Shown here: one piece after another, positions 1 to 6,870 of the stretch | How the letters are laid out: each line of letters starts with the position of its first letter | Numbering within the stretch: position 1 is the first letter of the stretch | Assembly: GCA_003024985.2 (NCBI GenBank) | Contig: PXIH01S0007476.1 | Source: Euperipatoides rowelli | Taxonomy: Eukaryota > Onychophora > Udeonychophora > Euonychophora > Peripatopsidae | DNA length: 10,977 bases | Strand: one strand, 5' to 3' | The notes under the pieces: model-generated | What the model saw: the letters and a program-made list of their open reading frames with translations, nothing else | What the model was told of the DNA's origin: nothing | Databases searched by the model: none | Translations under genes and position numbers: made by a program

Positions 1-600
1 CATATTTTCATTGCATTTAAATTATTATATTTATTAACTATGTTTACTTATTTATTTTACATTTAATATTTTCTTTATGTTTATTTACATTGTTTATATT
101 TTTCAAATTCGTTGAACTTATATTTTTATATAATTATTACCTTTGATTTATTCTTCAACTTCCTGTTCTCCTATCTTTGGTTATTACATGGTATGATGTC
201 AAATAGGTCTGCTACATAGTTGTGGATATTAATGTCAGATTTCATTCTACACTTTTAGTGATTTATGGATTTCTGACAATTCCTTTCATGCCACACTTTG
301 CTAAAAATGTTCTGATTATTATTAAAGAAAGATATTTAAATTTGACATCCACTTAAAGCTTGAAATGACATTCCTTTAACATTATAAGATCCAACTTAGC
401 AATATTGATCCCTAGTCCAGCTTCATAATCTCACTCTTGACTTTTTTTTTCAATAGATCTTGTGAAGCTTCATCTCTCTCTTCTCCCCTTCTCTCAGTTT
501 AAATAGTCTCATACTGATTTATCATTTAACTGGCCAACATATGAAGAAATTAAAATGAATAAATCAAAGCTTCCATCAGTGAAACTGTTAGATAAACACG
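1..600. other. AT-rich non-coding stretch
   Basis: No coding frame, RNA gene or mobile-element terminus is supported here. The first 150 bases are rich in TTTA-type simple sequence. A pyrimidine-rich tract at about 468-498 ends in CTCTCAG and looks like a 3' splice site, but the frames behind it close within about 20 codons and no matching donor was found. It is probably intron or intergenic spacer. Confidence 0.6.
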
Positions 601-626
601 TTAAATGCTGTTTTGACTAGAAGGCG

Positions 627-663
627 TAATTTATTTGACACATTTAATGTGTCAAACAAATTA
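627..663. repeat. 17-bp-arm near-perfect hairpin
   Basis: The left arm, 627-643, reads TAATTTATTTGACACAT. The right arm, 647-663, is its reverse complement with one mismatch, around a 3-base loop (TTA). The inner 10 bp (TTTGACACAT) pair perfectly. There is no U-tract after the stem, so nothing marks it as a terminator. It could be a tiny foldback element, a cruciform-forming site or a dyad protein-binding site. Confidence 0.8.
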
Positions 664-855
664 TGTGATTAATGTAATAATTGTCTAGCATAATTGATAT
701 TTGAAACAAGTGGCTGTCTCTAAGAACATTTTGCTTAAATTCTTAGTGATTAGAAAATGTCAGTCACTGATATCAATTAAGCATGTCATTATTTTGAAAT
801 TACTAGTAAATGTCACAATAAAACCTTCAATCAGATCAGATAAATAATTTCAATA

Positions 856-1085
856 CCATTATTATTCTAATTACCATATTATTGTTATTAATTATATTAT
901 TACCTACTGTTATTGTCATCTCTATTGCTATTGCTAATAATTATTACTACTATTGCTCTTACTATTACAACTATTATTTAGATCAATAGAAGTACTTTTT
1001 ATTGAAAATGGAATCTTATTATTACAATTGCAACTATTATTTCTCTTACTCTTATATAACCATTTTTATTATTATTATAGATGAT
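856..1085. repeat. Degenerate ATT/ACT trinucleotide tract
   Basis: About 230 bases are dominated by ATT, TTA, ACT, GTT and TGC triplets such as ATTATTATT, TTACTACTATTG and CTATTGCTATTG, with scattered substitutions and short unrelated interruptions. It reads as an old, mutated trinucleotide microsatellite. The open frames through it are a product of the three-base period and are not evidence of a gene. Confidence 0.7.
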
Positions 1086-1343
1086 TATTGCTCAAGGTGG
1101 TGTGTTTGGGTCAGATTGTTATTTGCATTATACTATAGATTATGTTAGTTACAGTCATAGATTGTTATCTACTTTCATTTCTCAGTAATAATAATATATT
1201 TGATGAATAATTTTGATTGTCATTTACACTTCAAATTGCTGTTGAGAATTTGGTGTTTGACTAAGGAAATGAAGATAGCCTAAATGTATGAAAACTTTTA
1301 TATTGTTTAATATTTTAGGAAATGTAGGGTCATAGCTAGACAA
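1086..1343. other. AT-rich spacer with no gene
   Basis: Ordinary AT-rich sequence with short TAATAATA runs. No splice-bounded open frame and no repeat termini were seen. Confidence 0.5.
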
Positions 1344-1539
1344 GTTCATTGTGGGGGAGGGGGGGGGATGAGAAATTTCCCAACTCTGACCTCAAATTCT
1401 CAACTCACAACTATTGAACAGTTTTTCCTTCTCTTTCAACTGTTTTTCCCAAACTACCAACACAAAATTTCCCAACTTTCAGCCAAAATTGGAAAGGGGA
1501 ATTTCCCTATATCCCCCCCCCCCTCCCATTTGCAATGAC
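1344..1539. mobile_element. Inverted-repeat element with G-run and C-run ends
   Basis: The left end (GTTCATTG, then G5-A-G9, then ATGAGAAATTTCCC) is matched in inverted orientation by the right end (GGGGAATTTCCC, TATAT, C11-T-C3, then TTTGCAATGAC). The arms are imperfect, with indels of a few bases, and span about 40 bp. The interior is pyrimidine- and CAACT-rich. The phrase AATTTCCCAACT occurs at both ends of the interior, and a related pair, CAGTTTTTCC and CTGTTTTTCC, lies between. No reading frame is present. No clear target-site duplication could be fixed, so the exact boundaries and the superfamily are unknown. A MITE or foldback element is the likeliest class. Confidence 0.55.
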
Positions 1540-1670
1540 CATGAGGAAACGTTGTGAAGAATTTTATAAGTTTAATAATATACAGTATTGATACCTAGAA
1601 ATAGTGATCATAAAATTTAGAAGTTAATTCTATTAGTGGTATTTAACAATCAGATGATGGTAATATTTCT

Positions 1671-1741
1671 AAAACTTACAAAATTGTAGTGATGAATATC
1701 CATTCATAAAATAAAAATAAAAAAACTTACAAAATTGTAGT
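1671..1741. repeat. 20-bp direct repeat flanking an A-rich insert
   Basis: AAAACTTACAAAATTGTAGT occurs exactly at 1671-1690 and again at 1722-1741. The 31 bases between end in an A-rich stretch (AAAATAAAAATAAA). This layout resembles a target-site duplication around a very short, 5'-truncated, A-tailed retroposed fragment. A simple 51-bp tandem duplication that later lost sequence would look the same. Confidence 0.6.
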
Positions 1742-1782
1742 AACAATTTTGAGAAATTGTAAACATTTTAGTGTACACAAGT

Positions 1783-1842
1783 ATATCAATTTGTAAATTG
1801 ATATTTCTTTTATTGTTTACTAGTATTAGTAACTAAACAATA
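1783..1842. repeat. Two adjacent short dyads
   Basis: The first dyad, at 1783-1804, has perfect 10-bp arms (ATATCAATTT and its reverse complement) around GT. The second pairs TATTGTTTA at 1811-1819 with TAAACAATA at 1834-1842 across 14 bases. Both are AT-only or nearly so, which makes chance palindromes common in this background. Confidence 0.5.
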
Positions 1843-2140
1843 GGTACTATTTTCAAGTAAATCTAATTGAGTTTTTTAGAGCACTTTCAATTAACTAATT
1901 AATAGGTGCACTATCTTGCAAAAATTGACTCATTATTTAATTAGCTCACTAATAAAATTCTTTTATCAGAGTTTCTGTCACATAATCTAAATGAATTTTT
2001 ATTTAATGTTTTGTTATGTATGGTATTTCTTTAGCATTTCAATCTTCATTTAATATTTTGCCAGTTCAACCTGCTTTGTGTTTACTTCTTTTTTTTTTAT
2101 CAATTCCTAATCTGTTATCCAACTTCTGATTGTTGTTTAG

Positions 2141-2189
2141 GAGACGTGAATGAAACATTGCAGTATGAAAATGGCCAGTTAAAATTAAG
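2141..2189 (+). CDS. Candidate 49-nt internal exon, unknown gene
   Basis: A short exon is inferred from its splice sites. Upstream lie a T-rich tract (about 2085-2100), a branch-point-like CCTAATC at about 2106 and the acceptor TTGTTTAG. The downstream donor is AAG|GTAAGA, close to the animal consensus. Of three frames only one is open. It takes two bases to finish an incoming codon, encodes 15 residues (DVNETLQYENGQLKL) and leaves two bases (AG). The peptide is hydrophilic and glutamine/glutamate/leucine-rich, like a coiled-coil segment. The product is not recognised. No neighbouring + strand exon could be paired with it, so it may be a cryptic splice-site pair, although the signals are strong for AT-rich DNA. 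Confidence 0.45.
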
Positions 2190-2219
2190 GTAAGAATAAT
2201 GAGATGCAGTCTATATTAA

Positions 2220-2720
2220 AGGTATACTATCACCAAAAAACAACATTAGCTATTTAAAATCAGATTTTAAAAAAAAAATGATTCATATAATTTTTAATTC
2301 TTAATTATGAACTATTTAGCTGTTATTCTTTTTTTAAAGTGGTGAATTTGGCCGTTTTTTCTGGTCTCCATTCATTTCCNCTTTGCCATTTTTGTGTACA
2401 AGCCAGTGACATCATTGAACGTCTACCGTACTCCATTCTGCCTGGTAAACAATGGTAAAGAATATAAAACATTCCAATTTTTTATATTTTTTACTTCTCC
2501 AGAGAATATGCCTATAAAGTGTGTGGCTATCGGATGCAGTAATATTCAAAATCTGAAGAATCTTCACTTTCATAAATTTCCTAATCATGATACAATAAGA
2601 AATAATTAATTGGATTAAAAAAAAATATTAAATGTGTAGCCTGGACTCCGACAAAATACAACTACACACTCTACAGAGATAGNGTCTCTCAGTCGACTTT
2701 GGAGTGGAAAGGGTTAACTT
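2220..2720 (+). mobile_element. TTAA-type DNA transposon, left part, THAP-encoding
   Basis: A TTAA at 2216-2219 is followed by AGGTATACTATCACC, the layout of an element that targets TTAA and starts with AGGT, as does the element at 4340. The AT-rich subterminal zone leads into a less AT-rich block (about 2340-2460) and then a THAP domain. TTAA targeting together with a THAP finger fits Kolobok-type transposons. P-element transposases also carry THAP but make 8-bp duplications. No reverse complement of the left terminus was found to the right, so the element is truncated or its right end has decayed. The right limit given is only where recognisable coding similarity ends. Confidence 0.5.
2508..2686 (+). 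pseudogene. Frameshifted THAP-type zinc-finger domain
   Basis: THAP domains are C2CH zinc-coordinating DNA-binding modules found in host regulators and transposases. From the ATG at 2508 the frame reads MPIKCVAIGC, giving the Met-Pro start region and a C-x4-C pair, and then HFHKFPNHD, matching the conserved H-K-F-P region. A stop follows at 2607. The next landmarks lie in other frames: a Trp at 2611 (NWIKK) and then WTPTKY at 2642-2659, matching the conserved W-x-P-T-K-Y region. At least two frameshifts, one near the A-run at 2617-2625, are needed to join them. The final C-x2-H zinc ligands are not recognisable, and an N at 2683 falls there. An acceptor-like TTCTCCAG ends at 2502 and a donor-like ATG|GTAAAG lies at 2452-2460, so the domain may have begun an exon after a roughly 48-nt intron. 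It is a non-functional remnant. Confidence 0.75.
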
Positions 2721-3774
2721 AAAAAAAAAATTAAAAATTTTCAGATCCATATACACACTACGATTTATCCACAGATCAGGTCTGCAGATGACTTCTGCCC
2801 AGATACTGTATATTGTTATGTGTATGAGACATCTGTGATTAAATCATTATGGTGTGGTCATTCTGTAGTCTTTCAACATTGTTCAAAAAGCCAACCTGCA
2901 GCGGAATTATGTTTGAGCATTTATGTCTTAGTCACTGTGTCGCTGAAATGATATCAAAGATCCACATAAAGAAATACTTACTCAAGGCAAAGAGTATTTC
3001 CCAAAGTCTTAGAATGAGATTTTTGTTATTGCAACAATTTGGGGTTGTCGCAGTGGCTTAATATGGACATAAATGTGTATTATTTTTATTTTTAATGAAG
3101 CAATAGGTCAATGGCAATCACTCAAATGATAACTATAATTATGAAGAATGTAATGCTTATGTATCTCTCAATAAATGAACTCTGAAACACAATGTAGTGT
3201 TAAAAGAATAATACATATGATGATTTAATAGTAAATATATGTATTGCTTGAAAAAACACAAATGCTTGAGTCTTTCCTTTAAAACAAATAGAATTTGAAT
3301 ATGAAACAACAATATTCACTGTCTTGTAAATAGATATAGACAATGTTAATCAATTAAATTGTACTAAGGCAGAATATCATTTATTAATTCAATAAATCTG
3401 TGAGCTGTTGCTGTACATTCATAGTAACAATAAATGCACCAAATAACATCATTTAAGATGAAAACAAAACTAGCAAATCAATATATACATTAACATATAG
3501 GTGTATGCACTTTGAATACACAACAGAGAGAAAAATATATATGGTGACTGAAGAACAATAGTAATAAGTGTAAAATACTATTCAGATCACCAGGTTATTT
3601 AGGATATGGTCCCCTATAAACAATGTACTGTAGCTTATACTTGTTTAGAGTGGCAGTAACTTCCAGGTATTTTATGACACTATATTTCAGTTTTAGATCC
3701 TTTTTAATAGCTACCAAACATTTTCATAATCTTCTTTTATGCAAATAAACTATTACTTTTATCGTGTTCATCAC
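2721..3774. other. Long AT-rich stretch without a convincing gene
   Basis: Two open frames overlap at about 2745-3061 on the + strand, but neither has protein-family features or a supported start. An AATAAA at 3170-3175 has no associated coding exon. The rest, from 3062 on, is simple AT-rich sequence with no repeat termini that could be paired. Confidence 0.5.
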
Positions 3775-3809
3775 CTAGGACAATTGCATTTTAAATCATC
3801 ATCGAAACG
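3775..3809 (-). CDS. Very short exon candidate, weak
   Basis: On the minus strand an acceptor-like GATTTTATCAG precedes 35 bases that end at the donor-like CCTAG|GTGATG. Only one frame is open, reading RFDDDLKCNCP plus two bases. The other two frames hit stops. Thirty-five bases is very short for an exon, and its phase does not join directly to the 5757-5925 exon. A chance splice-site pair is more likely than not. Confidence 0.15.
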
Positions 3810-4323
3810 CTGATAAAATCATATTTCAACATATAACATATTACAATATTACTAGTGTCTGTCTTGTCTCTGTTTCCATCATAAAATTATCTTCTATGCA
3901 ATTATTAATTACACTCGTGTGATAACTCATTCCTTCTTGGACATGAGAATAGGGGTTTTATCAAAAACTTTCGTTTTCTATCAAATTTGGATCACTCCCC
4001 CTCAACCAAATTTAATCTAACAAACTTATTATTCACAAATAATCTCTTATACTTCTTCTAAACAATAGAAGGATGCTTCTTATTTATTCAAGACAATAAT
4101 ACTACTTAGACACTTAGATTAGATTCTTCTTTATATGTTCATTATAAAATGTAGACTATTCCATATACTTGTTAATGCATGCTTATAGATCAAAAATGTT
4201 ACTTTTTACTTTGATGTTATCTTCACTTAATCCATTTTTCATATGTCACTGTCTATACTTTGCATATAACTAACTGTGTCCCTACCCACAAACAAGCTAC
4301 TGCCCTAAACTATACAGAAAAAT
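3810..4323. other. AT-rich spacer with no gene
   Basis: No open frame with splice signals, RNA structure or repeat terminus was identified. The sequence is slightly richer in C on the + strand than the preceding kilobase. Confidence 0.5.
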
Positions 4324-4337
4324 AACTTTACATCTTT
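4324..4337. repeat. Left copy of the 14-bp tandem target repeat
   Basis: AACTTTACATCTTT here, AACTTTACATCCTT at 4987-5000 and AACTTTACC at 5001-5009 would form one continuous 14-bp tandem array of about 2.6 copies if the element at 4340-4984 and one TTAA were absent. This explains why the flanking sequences match over 17 bp, longer than a TTAA duplication alone would give. Confidence 0.65.
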
Positions 4338-4339
4338 AA

Positions 4340-4984
4340 AGGTCAAATGTAACAGATTTTTTTAATTTTTTAAAATTATTGATTTTCAATGATTTTTACT
4401 AAAAAAAAATTAAAAACAAAAAAGTTATTTCCAATTAAATTTTTAAAATAATTGTCTTTAGCTCCTCACCCTTAAAACAACATTGTCCNCTTTACACACC
4501 AGGGAAGATATTTTGTGACATCATAGACTATAAATGAATACAGCTTGCTATACTTAACTATAGAATATTTGCTATATTTGTCAGCATAAAGCTGGATATT
4601 ATATGGTCTAAATGTGTAAATATTTGTAAAAAATCATAATAAAATTCATCCTTTGTACTATTATGGTCCAATTTGTTTTTTAAAAAAAATCAAAATGACC
4701 TTTAATACAGATTGAAAATACTTCTATTTACATGTTAAATCATTACAAAGAAAACAGCTGTAGAGACTATTTGGTCATCAAATTAATCTCAGACCCAAAA
4801 AAAAATGTGGAGTCTTCAAATTTTAATCTCAAACAGGATAGCAATAGTCTTAATTTTATCTTTGAATAACTTTTTTTTTTATGATTTTAAAAAAAAAAAT
4901 TTCCGGTGGAATTTTTTTTTATAGTAATTATCTTTGAAAATCAATAATAAAAAATAAATTAAAAAAATCCGTTACATTTGACCT
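4340..4984. mobile_element. 645-bp TTAA-type non-autonomous element (MITE)
   Basis: The left terminus AGGTCAAATGTAACAGATTT is matched by the inverted right terminus, with GTTACATTTGACCT ending at 4984. The arms stay similar for about 80-90 bp (4340-4425 and 4905-4984) with a few substitutions and indels. TTAA occurs immediately outside both ends (4336-4339 and 4985-4988), the expected target duplication of piggyBac- or Kolobok-type elements. The termini do not begin with the CCC typical of piggyBac, which favours Kolobok or an uncharacterised TTAA family. The interior has no credible reading frame, so it must have been moved by a transposase supplied in trans. It contains GTGACATCAT (4515-4524), also present in the THAP element upstream. 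Confidence 0.85.
4880..4920. repeat. A/T-run hairpin inside the TTAA element
   Basis: An A-run followed by TTTCC pairs with GGAA and a following T-run around GGT, forming a long A:T-rich hairpin next to the inner edge of the right inverted repeat. It may simply reflect homopolymer expansion in the subterminal zone. Confidence 0.4.
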
Positions 4985-5008
4985 TTAACTTTACATCCTT
5001 AACTTTAC

Positions 5009-5094
5009 CGATGTCACTTCCAACATGGTGAGTTATTAACAATTAAAACCGCGCCAAAGATTAATGTCATGTGACTGATAGTTCTGTGAATTGG
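5009..5094 (-). promoter_or_regulatory. Promoter-like motif cluster with start codon and donor
   Basis: Read on the minus strand, the order is CCAAT (5090-5094), the palindromic E-box GTCACATGAC (5066-5075), an E2F-type TTTGGCGCGG (5049-5058), and then CACCATG, a good Kozak context, with ATG at 5024-5026. The following 18-nt frame (MLEVTS) ends at a donor-like TCG|GTAAAG (exon edge 5009). The GGAAGTGACATC within it resembles an ETS/CRE composite site. CpG is scarce in this part of the window, yet GCG occurs here. This could be a promoter and first coding exon whose first intron contains the TTAA element. It lies downstream, in minus-strand order, of the 5757-5925 exon, so it would be a separate or alternative promoter. 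No TATA box is seen, and the motif cluster could be coincidental. Confidence 0.3.
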
Positions 5095-5100
5095 TTCACC

Positions 5101-5756
5101 TCACTCTTGTCTTTGAAGTGAAAAATTAGAAGTAAACAATACATGGAATGACTAATTTGTCTCTAGTTTTATTCACATTTGCCAGATGGCATATCATGGC
5201 TTTTAACAGAATAAGTACTTTTTTTTTCAGCAATATTAAAACTTTTGAATATTATTTTCTCTCCTTTTTCTTATTTCCTTCGTCATAAAAAAAACTTCAT
5301 TCTCCAACAATCTCCCCCTTTTTTCTCTCTGTTTGTTCTTTCTGGGTTTGTTTTTAAAGTTACTAGGTGTAATATTCTTGGAATCTTGTGGGGGGGGGGG
5401 TTATTGATCTACCTAGTGGATGATCTCTCTACAGGAAGTGATGATGACTAGTAAATGGGGGTCTTTTTGTCTTGAATTGTTGCTTATTGTTAGCTGTGAT
5501 GTAAAGAGGCATTCTAACTAAAAAAACAACAATTTACTTTCCTTTTTTTTTGTTTTTGCTTCTGAAATGTGAATCACCTATTGTAAGGAGGTCCATATCC
5601 TATGGGGCTAGGACTCTCATCTGAAAATTACATTCAGTTTATTCAATTTTGCTATTAGTTACGTATTTTGTAATATGCAATTTAATAATAAACCTATAAT
5701 AAACCTTTTGTAATATACACAATAAAACTGAAAAATGTGAAATGGAGGAAACTTAC
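5101..5756. other. T-rich region with acceptor-like tract and poly-G
   Basis: A strong acceptor-like tract ends at TTTTTTTTTTCAG (5230). The frame after it stays open to TAG at 5449-5451, but the translation is Phe/Leu-rich and runs through an 11-base G-run (5390-5400), as expected from T-rich non-coding DNA. A second acceptor-like CTCTCTACAG ends at 5435. Three AATAAA hexamers (5687, 5698 and 5721) lie within 40 bp, inside a local duplication of TTTTGTAATAT and AATAAACC. A + strand terminal exon with 3' UTR is conceivable but not supported by recognisable protein. Confidence 0.2.
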
Positions 5757-5925
5757 CTGATATACATCGGCATTACCAGAAACAATAGGTCTCTAAATTT
5801 CTTACTTATAAATTTGTGCAATTGCTGTAGTTTCTGCAACAGCACATTGTTTAAACTTGCTCCAACTTCTTTATTTACTGATTTAGATGTGTCAGGTTCA
5901 CATGTATTTAAATGCTTGACAAGAT
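5757..5925 (-). CDS. Candidate 169-nt internal exon, unknown protein
   Basis: On the minus strand the segment is bounded by a near-perfect donor, ATCAG|GTAAGT (intron 5751-5756), and an acceptor, ATCCTTAAG (AG at 5926-5927), whose pyrimidine tract is modest. The open frame uses two bases to finish an incoming codon, runs 55 codons and leaves two bases (AG). An in-frame TAA lies just outside the acceptor, so the frame opens exactly at the splice site. It starts LVKHLNTCEPD, continues through SKSVNKEVGASLNN and LLQKLQQLHKFISKKF, and ends RDLLFLVMPMYI. The second half looks like an amphipathic helix of Leu/Gln/Lys type followed by a hydrophobic run. Composition is balanced and unlike translated AT noise. 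The family is not recognised. An internal AAGTAAGAA could act as an alternative donor. A 62-residue frame on the opposite strand (5742-5930) is its shadow. Confidence 0.5.
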
Positions 5926-5930
5926 CTTAA

Positions 5931-6370
5931 GGATTATTAATAGCAAGATCAGTCCAAATAGAATCATTACATTATCAGAAGTTGTGCATGTCCAACTTTT
6001 TTTTATCGATTACCCAGATTTTAACCGATAAGAATAACCTGAAAAACTACTTTTTTTTGCTAGTATTAAATAACACGATATTAGCAATTAACTATGAAAA
6101 CAAAACGACAAAATATTAAGTACACAAAAAAATGTTAACAAACTATGTCAAAAAATTAATTATTTATGCATACAAAACGTTAATTAATTACACAAATAAA
6201 AGTGGAATGTTGAAAATCAAAAATATTTGAAAGTGGAAATGTGAAATGTCAAAGAAGATTATGGGAAACACGAATGTTAAAAAATGGATTGTCAGAAAAT
6301 GAAACATACCATGAAGAATGCATGTCACAGATAAAACTCAATCTAATCTTTTAAAACTCTCAATATCAAT
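5931..6370. other. AT-rich spacer with no gene
   Basis: No coding frame is supported. A small imperfect dyad pairs TTATCGATT (6003-6011) with AACCGATAA (6023-6031). The remainder is A-rich on the + strand with scattered TTAATTAA motifs. Confidence 0.5.
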
Positions 6371-6409
6371 AGATTGTGTACTGACGGAGTGATCGTGCAG
6401 CAACATCAA

Positions 6410-6575
6410 CAGCTAACCTGGCCAATGCATATACCGGAAGTCGGGAATCACATGAGTTCCTGTGTTCGAATCTGATTGTCCACAAAATTGTTTGAGTTTT
6501 TTTTCTCCCAACTAGATTATCAAAAGAAGTTAAATGGATTTTTAGGAAGTAAAGTGAAGAAAAGAAAGAAGAACG
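6410..6575 (+). mobile_element. tRNA-headed SINE-like repeat 1, degenerate
   Basis: A polymerase III type 2 layout is visible. TGGCCAATGCAT (6419-6430) resembles an A box of the TGGCCTAATGGA kind found in arginine tRNAs. The B-box match TGTTCGAATCT lies at 6463-6473, and the GGAAGTCGGGAATC segment falls where an anticodon arm would. The following sequence is unrelated to tRNA and ends in a purine-rich tail (AGAAAAGAAAGAAG at about 6560), as in SINEs. No target duplication was identified, so the boundaries are approximate. It is too divergent to be a working tRNA gene. Confidence 0.5.
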
Positions 6576-6720
6576 ATGTATAATTAATTATTAATTAATA
6601 TTGTATATATTACTGTAAATAAAGTAAATTACTTTGTACCATACTTTATTTAAAAAAAAAATAGGAATAGATTTTGAATCAAATAATAATTTAGACAACG
6701 TTAGGCTAAGATTTTATAAA

Positions 6721-6733
6721 AATAAAGATAGAA
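6721..6733. repeat. Left target-site duplication of SINE 2
   Basis: AATAAAGATAGAA here is repeated exactly at 6871-6883, immediately after the A-rich tail of the SINE. A perfect 13-bp duplication is the length expected for LINE-mediated retroposition. Confidence 0.8.
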
Positions 6734-6870
6734 TCGGTGGAGCAGTAGGCACAAAGGCAGACTGCCAACTGAGACATTGTGGGTTCGAACCCCGTTTAGG
6801 GCATGGACATCATGTGACATCTTCCAAACCTAAAGAAAGCATAATTATGTTTTCATAAAAAAAAAGAATA
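6734..6870 (+). mobile_element. tRNA-derived SINE 2 with intact target duplication
   Basis: The A box TGGAGCAGTAGG (6738-6749) matches the TRGCNNAGYNGG consensus at 11 of 12 positions. The B box GGTTCGAACCC (6782-6792) is a perfect match, and the boxes are about 32 bp apart. The GTGGG/CCCGT arms around TTCGAAC form a T-arm-like stem, but no convincing anticodon stem is present. The tRNA-unrelated 3' part contains CATCATGTGACATC and ends in an A-rich tail. Exact 13-bp duplications flank the unit. The short length (137 bp) and perfect duplication suggest a relatively young insertion moved in trans by a LINE reverse transcriptase. Confidence 0.8.

Larger units (their letters stand above)
1540..2040. 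other. AT-rich spacer with small palindromes
   Basis: No gene is supported. Apart from the direct repeat and two dyads listed separately, this is simple AT-rich sequence with TTAATTA-type motifs. Confidence 0.5.

Noticed and set aside
2394-2609. 71-residue frame taken as one protein from a GTG start
   Set aside because: GTG is not a usual start in animals, and the first ~38 residues cross a likely intron. Only the part from the ATG at 2508 resembles a protein family.
2745-2951. 68-codon + strand frame opening at an acceptor-like TTTTCAG
   Set aside because: No donor, no start and no family resemblance. Frames of this length are expected by chance a few times in 11 kb.
2849-3061. 70-residue + strand frame starting MVWSFCS
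   Set aside because: An in-frame stop lies just upstream, there is no domain or splice support, and an AATAAA 110 bp downstream is common in AT-rich DNA.
4261-4310. Minus-strand micro-exon between GTATAGTTTAG and TGTGG|GTAGGG
   Set aside because: Only about 19 bases with weak sites; not distinguishable from chance.
4460-4500. Minus-strand donor AAGG|GTGAGG as an exon end
   Set aside because: It lies inside the TTAA element, the frame contains an N, and no good acceptor is present.
5230-5451. 73-codon frame from a strong acceptor-like tract to TAG
   Set aside because: Translation is Phe/Leu-rich from T-rich DNA and passes through a G-run. The acceptor alone is not enough, and no upstream exon could be joined.
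5742-5930. 62-residue + strand frame
   Set aside because: Antisense shadow of the minus-strand exon candidate. It runs through that exon's splice sites.
6738-6800. Functional tRNA gene
   Set aside because: Pol III boxes are good, but no proper acceptor or anticodon stem forms, and target duplications show it is a retroposed SINE.
6634-6858. 74-residue + strand frame
   Set aside because: It runs into and through a tRNA-derived SINE, and its second half is SINE sequence.
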